Source: Lineus longissimus | Lineage: Eukaryota > Nemertea > Pilidiophora > Heteronemertea > Lineidae | NCBI RefSeq assembly: GCF_910592395.1 | Contig: NC_088318.1 | Coordinates: 4,920,756-4,984,755, forward strand | Length of the DNA: 64,000 nucleotides | Direction of reading: 5' to 3' | Part shown: piece after piece, positions 58,741 to 64,000 of the stretch | How the letters are laid out: each line of letters begins with the position of its first letter | Position numbering within the stretch: position 1 is the first letter of the stretch | Notes under the pieces: generated by a model | The model's input: the letters and a program-made list of their open reading frames with translations, nothing else | The model's database searches: none | Told to the model about the DNA's origin: nothing | Translations under genes and position numbers: made by a program

Positions 58741-59690
58741 ACTCACTATGTCACGAATCCTTCTGAATTGACCCTGATGGTGATACCAATAAACAAGTTG
58801 CAAGCAATGACAGTAAAGTGTGTTTCTCAAAGCTGTGTTAGTGTGTACCAAAAAATATACACGAGTGACTATCACTGTAGGCCTACTGTAAAAAAGTGTT
58901 AGGGCCTACTGACTGTTTAGTTAGTCACTAGTGTAGTGTAGGCCAGTGGCAGTGACAGTCACTTAGTGACCTAGGCTATAAAACATCCATTTTCCGAGAC
59001 CACAATGGAAAACAGCTGGTACTAACAGATTCTGTAGCTCCCATAAGATTTAGTTATTCACCTTCTGCGACGAAAATGTGAAAAATGGTCGAGAAATCAC
59101 TCGTAGAAGTGACATCTGCTAAAATTCATGTGATCATCTGATCATGCAGTGTTTATAATATGGTTTTGTAATAAAGGTCAAGGTGATTCCCGAGCCTAGT
59201 CTTCAGGTGACCTTTTACCTATGCTACACTGTACATTTGTGTGTAAAAAGGATACCTGCTTGTGAGGTTAGCTGATATTGTCTTAGTCACATGGCCATTG
59301 CGCGACCAATCAACTGCAACCTTGCCCCTGTTTACCATTTCCCACTTGGCATTGTATAGTGTCTTGGGCAAAGCACTTCACTCCTTACTTTTCCTCTCGT
59401 CGTGATGCAGCGATTTTGTGATGACGCTTCTGGCCTAAGCAAGACTTGATTAATTGTTTGTTTGGACTCCCTCATCCTGGCATCTCTCGATATTTCAAAT
59501 TTTATTTTTGTATACGAGTAGTATCAAAAACCTGTATCTCAGCATGGAGGTATTTATACCTCCATGATCTCAGCATGGAGGTATAAATAATATTTATACC
59601 TCCATGATCTCAGGATGTGCAATACCCCAATACACAGGGTTATATCAGTGACTCCAGTTTAACCTGTGTGAGCTGCGCAATTGAGGGCGC
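58741..59690. other. Intergenic with two perfect hairpins
   Basis: No gene recognised. Two palindromes sharing GGAGGTAT/ATACCTCC arms lie at 59543-59566 and 59574-59606. The second has 16-bp arms around one base. The words ATGATCTCAG follow each, so the unit is a tandem duplication of a hairpin. Confidence 0.6.
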
Positions 59691-60437
59691 ATTGAGGGCT
59701 TACTTGACTTTGCGCAATATTTCGCCAAAAAAGTATTCTACGCAACGGTCCCGAGGTGACTTTTCCTATTCATAATACACAGCCTGTCCATCCTAGATCG
59801 TGGTTACATGGGGAGTAATCGTTGTAAAATTAGGCCAAACGCAAAGACAGTTAACCCGGGTACCACTATGTTTACGATGCGAACAAGCCGTGTAAGTCAT
59901 TATCAGCATTTTTGTCATTGAATATTTGCGGGTACAGCGTCACAGGGAGCAGCATTGAACGGTAAACAGGTTCACATCATATTCAGACGACGGCTTGTAA
60001 CGGCCATACAGGAAACGATTCGTATCAACAAAACTAAGGGCCGTATCGTCTGTTTCATGTTTTTTTGCATTACGCCCCCTGGTGCCAAACAAAGAATAAT
60101 TTTGAAACGAAATTTGGTGTGAATTTGTGAATAAAGTCTTAAAGGCCATATATCAAGGTTTTTTGCCATTTTCTGCTGTAAGACGATTTCAAAAGTGTAC
60201 CTAACACTTTATACAATACAGAAAACCAAATGCAATTAGCTCCATCCATTTTGAAGATATAGCCAGTTATGTGTTTGACAACTTGATACCTAATCAGGCT
60301 AGCAACTGGCTTGTTAGAGCCAGGCGGCGGGTTCAGCAAAAGTTGTGATGTAGATTAGGTTTACATGTCATGCAATCATAAAAGCAGGAGGGCCTTAATT
60401 AATTATGCACACCTGGAAGTAATGTGTTTCATTCACT

Positions 60438-60741
60438 ATGGTGTATTGTGTGGCTCCGAATTGTGTCAAGGATAGCACAAAGAACAATCGAATGACGGAT
60501 GGGACCCATTTTCATGAATTTCCAAAGCCAGTTGAACGAGAGGAGGAAGCTGTGGATTCGGAAGTGCAAACGTTTGGAGTGTTGGAAGCCTGGGCCTTTG
60601 GCCAAACTTTGCAGTGATCACTTTATCGATACGGATTATCACATGAAGCCGGATGTCTGCATCCAACTGAATATTAAATGCCACTTGTTAAAAACAGCTG
60701 TTCCAACCATGTCAATTGCATTTAATGCCCGAGGCTGCTGA
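60438..60741 (+). pseudogene. THAP domain with a frameshift
   Basis: A THAP domain is a C2CH zinc finger of about 90 residues that binds DNA. From the ATG at 60438 the frame reads MVYCVAPNC, then HFHEFPKPVER. About 60533-60545 (GAGAGGAGG) one extra base shifts the frame. The second frame then reads RRKLWIRKCKR, PLAKLCSDHFIDTDYHMKP and LLKTAVPTMSIAF, ending at 60741. The zinc ligands C-x4-C and C-x2-H, the invariant Trp and the AVPT box are all present. The shift may be a real lesion or a sequence error in a purine run. The place inside an inverted-repeat element suggests a transposase N-terminus. Confidence 0.75.
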
Positions 60742-61135
60742 GGTCGGTTGTTATACATAATGTGTAGGCCCTATTGGGGCCTGTGATACCGCATAGTGTC
60801 TTCTTGTGTTCCAGCCATAGCAAGGTGACAGCGACACAGGTCAGTGTCAGTGACAGCCACTGTCAATGACAGATTATTGTCATCTGACATCTAGGCCTAT
60901 CTAACGTTGCACGGCATTATATCGTCACGTCAAGATGATTGTGCATAATACCGTCACTTTTCAATAGTAGTTCAGCGTCATGACATAACAGGCGATACAA
61001 CACTGACGAGGCGAAACAATATTGTGCAACATTAGTCTGTTCAAAAATCATACATGTTATGCATCTGCAACCGTCTATCAATGTCGTCTTTGCTATATCG
61101 GCAGGTCTGCCATGCAAATTGATTAACCACAAATT

Positions 61136-61288
61136 CTAATCACTTTCGTCCGAATGATCACTCTCATTATGATCTAGTGATATTAATGGCTCGAACATGT
61201 ACGGCTCAACGTTTAAATATCCTTCTGTATCGACCAAAACATCCTCAAATTCACTGCTCTCACTCTCTGAACTGTATGCGGAAGCCAT
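61136..61288 (-). CDS. Short acidic N-terminal exon or ORF, resembles start of P2X7-C-terminal-like proteins
   Basis: The 50-codon frame starts MASAYSSESESSEFEDVLVD and continues with EGYLNVEPYMFEPLISLDHN, then an acidic Ser/Asp tail. The Ser/Glu-rich start followed by EPYxFEP resembles the N-terminus of the expanded P2X7 intracellular-domain-like proteins in invertebrates. The Cys-rich zinc-binding part that should follow (on this strand, below 61136) is not convincingly present. Identification is from memory of the pattern and weak. Confidence 0.3.
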   Translation of the reverse strand: MASAYSSESESSEFEDVLVDTEGYLNVEPYMFEPLISLDHNESDHSDESD

Positions 61289-62043
61289 CTTGCTTTGTTC
61301 TGACTGACCTGATCTACGTCATCAAAAAATCCCTAGCGGCCACATGTGGAACTAATCTAAAGTTGTGTGTGGTGGGAAATTCAAATAGTTTAAAATTGAA
61401 AATTGAAATAACTAAATAATGACTTTATTATTAGAATTTTTTTAATGTCTGGGATCTTGTTTTTTTAACCCTCAACATATTTCATGAGTATAAAGCATGT
61501 TTTCAAACCTTGATATATGGCCTTTAAGTCCAGACCCCAAGCGGTTACGGGTACACACTACATTTATTATCAAATTGCTAATGCATTAAAAAGTTGAATT
61601 GGTCAAGTTTAGCGCCCCATAGATTTTTCCCAGACCTGCCGATGAAAGTCAATTTCCGGCAGATAATACAGCCCGGGGTTAGATCTTCAAACCATAGAAA
61701 TTTTGTTGTGGGCTGACCGTGATAGTTACCAGGTTGGGGGTCTGAAGTTTTGGGGGTCATTATCGACCATTTGTGACCGGTGAATCGACTTTTCAGCCAA
61801 CGAGGGGTTAATTTGGCCATTGGGACCACAAAACTTAGGCTCCTAAACTGAAACGTCGTCATCTTCTTCTTCTAATGGAAAGGAAATTCATGATTTTGAT
61901 TTTTAAAAACAAGTACTCATAATGGAAAACACATCCATACTGGTGACTGACACCATGTATCGAACTTGACGTACCGGGGTAAAACATAATGGTCGCTCCC
62001 CCATTTCGCTCGTTTCGTTTCGTTGCGCAAAGTCCAGTAAGCC

Positions 62044-62749
62044 CGCATTGAGGGCTGTGTAAAAAACACATATATGGATGACGTAGTTCACATTTCCGCC
62101 TTCAGCCACTTTTTTCGACTGATGAAATCCGATTTTTGAAGTGGAGCTAGCAATGCACAAAATTTTGTATCAACCAAATCACCCTTGCAATACCTGAAGG
62201 TAAGTTTTTAATGTTTCAAAACTAGTTTTTAATGATTATATTTGTATAAATCTACATGCTAGGAAAGTATAAAGAGGATTTGAGCACCAGAACATTGCTT
62301 TTGAACGCCCAGAAAAATCGATATCGAAGTGAAATTTTGCAAAAACCGGTCAAATTCTGAAGAAAAAAAAGACTCAATAAACCCCGCAAAAATAGCAATT
62401 GTGCACAAATATCATGTTCAAATGATAGTTTAGGATGTTAAGCATTGATTTCGGACCAGTTTTATGAAAATAATGTCTTAGATATAAGGATGATATGCGA
62501 TTTTGATGGTTACCTCTCCAGGCTAAAAAAGACATGGAGGCTGGCTAGAGGTCACGTGACCTGATTCTAGGCTTCTGATTGGCTGATGCCTGTGTTTACC
62601 AACACAAGTAGCCATGTGTTTTTTGTTTATATTTTAAATGAATGCTTTTCAAAGGATTCTTTTTCTGTTAGCTCCCACATTATGTGTGCTTCCAAGAAAT
62701 AAAGATGCTGAATGTAACTTCTTCTATATTCCAGGTATAAATAGTAAAA
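62044..62749. other. Flank and 5' region of the 62750 gene
   Basis: AT-rich sequence without coding motifs. TTCTATATTCCAG at about 62722-62734 is a good splice acceptor, so the ATG at 62750 may lie in a second exon. Confidence 0.4.
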
Positions 62750-64000
62750 ATGCCGAGACCAACCAAGAAAAGGAGAGGAGCCTTGCCGGGGAAGATGGGA
62801 AAGAATCGCCAGTTTCTCTCGGACAGTTTCAGGTTTTTCCCAGACAACCTCGACAGTCTGAAGAAAGGACACCTGCTGCTTCTCTATGTAAATCATGACA
62901 GTTCAATTAGTAAGACAATAAAAGCAGCCGAGGAAAAGCTACAAGTATCATCCAGGATCACTCTGTCCCAAATGTTGTCCCTCGTCAACCACTCAAAGAA
63001 GTTCCAGAGCACAAATGAGACGACCATGAAGAAGTATGCAAGCTTTTGCTGTGAACCATTTCTCCCTCATGCTGAAGTGCAACAGCCAGATCTGCCAGTA
63101 CCGCCAAGGGAACCTCAGTCAGTATCATCGTCACCCATGCTGCCTCCTGAGACACCAGGATCATTGTCGCCCATTCCGCCTCGTGAGACACCAGGATCAT
63201 CAACATCGACTCGTTCTTCAGCACGCAAAGGACCATTTACTCCGAGAAAATTAAAATTAAAGAAAAGATTGGAGTTTGTTTCTGAGACAAAGGGTGCCAT
63301 GAAAACTATATACCAAAAAAAGATGAAGGATTTAAAATCGCAAATTCAGGGCCAACAAGGGAATATAAGGAATGTCAAATATCTGAACCAGGAGATAAAA
63401 CGTAAAAAACTCGCAATTGTGAGTAGGGACAACAAAATCAAGCGACTTCGAATGGAATTTTCTGATACATCATTGGCCAAGGCACTAGCAGAATCGAAAC
63501 GGACCATAAAATGCATCAAACGAAAATACAAACGATTGAAAAACAATTATGCTAAAGTGAACCAAATTTCCTGTGATTGTGCATTGTCAAATGATGTTGA
63601 GATTGTGAAATTAAAAGATGAACTAAAAGCAAAAAATGAAACTATCAGTTGTTTACAGAATGAAAATCTGTATTTGGAAGAAAAAATCAAACTGATGAAA
63701 GACAATAATGCCAAATTATTTGAACAGGAGGGTAGGATGTTCCCTTTTAAATGAGGATGTTTGTTTATGACTGTGTGATTAACCATGTACCAACTAAAAC
63801 TGTTCCCACACTCATGAAAAAAGCTGCACAACGATTTGGATTCCAGCTAGATAATGTACGGCACAGGACAAGTGTGGAAATGATGGTTCGAGAATTGGGG
63901 GCGGTGACAGACTATCAGGTAGCAGAGTTTCTTTTACGGCATGATGACCTAACCATAGGTTTTGATGCAACAACACAGGAGGGTGTTCACATTAATGAAG
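62750..64000 (+). CDS. Coiled-coil protein of an expanded uncharacterised (probably element-derived) family, partial and frame-broken
   Basis: The first frame (62750-63754, 334 codons) starts MPRPTKKRRGALPGKMGKNR, a basic, nuclear-signal-like N-terminus, with an AAAATG start context. It has a conserved-looking segment to about residue 100, a Pro/Ser-rich linker (about 105-160, with TPGS repeats), a Lys-rich region and a long coiled coil (about 180-330). It stops at 63752-63754. From 63751 the -1 frame is open to the window end and encodes MRMFVYDCVINHVPTKTVPT, VTDYQVAEFLLRHDDLTIGF and DATTQEGVHINE. I have seen TTQEGVH-type segments in multicopy invertebrate proteins of unknown function. The two frames probably form one protein interrupted by a one-base change at TTTTAAATGAGG. 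A conventional intron would be only about 24 nt. The rest lies beyond the window. Confidence 0.55.

Larger units (their letters stand above)
59698..62043 (+). mobile_element. THAP-bearing DNA transposon (P-like), copy 2, 2.35 kb
   Basis: Left end GGCTTACTTGACTTTGCGCA and right end TGCGCAAAGTCCAGTAAGCC are terminal inverted repeats with one mismatch in about 20 bp. The flanks both read GCATTGA(G), before the left end and after the right end, giving a 7-9 bp target duplication whose exact length is blurred by shared bases. P-element-superfamily transposons make 7-8 bp duplications and encode THAP domains, which fits. Inside are a frameshifted THAP domain (60438-60741, plus) and an acidic 50-codon frame (61288-61136, minus). 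No transposase catalytic domain is recognisable, so this copy is probably non-autonomous or decayed. A second, inverted copy is cut by the start of the window (1-357). Confidence 0.6.

Noticed and set aside
63740-63760. Programmed -1 ribosomal frameshift site
   Set aside because: T-TTT-AAA does not allow the A-site Lys tRNA to re-pair in the -1 frame (TAA), so it is not a canonical slippery heptamer.

Overview
The window is nuclear DNA of a metazoan, most likely a marine invertebrate. It has multi-exon genes with GT-AG introns, animal-type proteins (a CD36/LIMP-2 family receptor and the nuclear envelope phosphatase subunit CNEP1R1), many TA-flanked miniature inverted-repeat elements, decayed non-LTR retrotransposons and several minisatellite arrays. 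Abundant TACATGTA and TAGGCCTA words fit marine deuterostomes or lophotrochozoans, but I cannot name the phylum.

Layout. 1-25 kb is gene-poor. It holds the end of a THAP/P-like DNA transposon (1-357), a foldback repeat (585-895), a 5'-truncated LINE (10.3-11.6 kb), minisatellites at 9.9, 13.3, 15.6, 18.0 and 24.0 kb, and a foldback element of about 2.5 kb inserted in the 18-21.6 kb satellite. 25.7-27.7 kb is a minisatellite with 57- and 58-bp units. 30.3-34.0 kb carries CNEP1R1 on the minus strand. 34.5-35.6 kb is a large inverted repeat. 38.1-47.4 kb carries a complete 12-exon CD36/LIMP-2-like gene on the plus strand, with an antisense LINE fragment and many MITEs in its introns. 48-55 kb is repeats, including a 55-bp satellite and two LINE tails. 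55.1-58.5 kb carries a methionine sulfoxide reductase A gene on the minus strand. 59.7-62.0 kb is a second, full-length copy of the THAP-bearing transposon, and 62.75 kb to the end is a coiled-coil protein of an expanded, probably element-derived family.

The main discovery is the MsrA gene. Its catalytic Cys position is an in-frame TGA inside an otherwise perfect four-exon MsrA reading frame. The 3' UTR, about 300 nt after the stop, holds a sequence that folds as a form-2 eukaryotic SECIS element: ATGA/TGAT core, 11-bp helix, unpaired AA, 4-bp apical ministem. I read the gene as a selenocysteine-containing MsrA and not a pseudogene.

The three recognised genes have no evident functional link. 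They share an intron landscape loaded with the same short inverted-repeat element families: six copies of one family, three of a second, two each of two others. All calls are by eye; no alignment or folding program was run.
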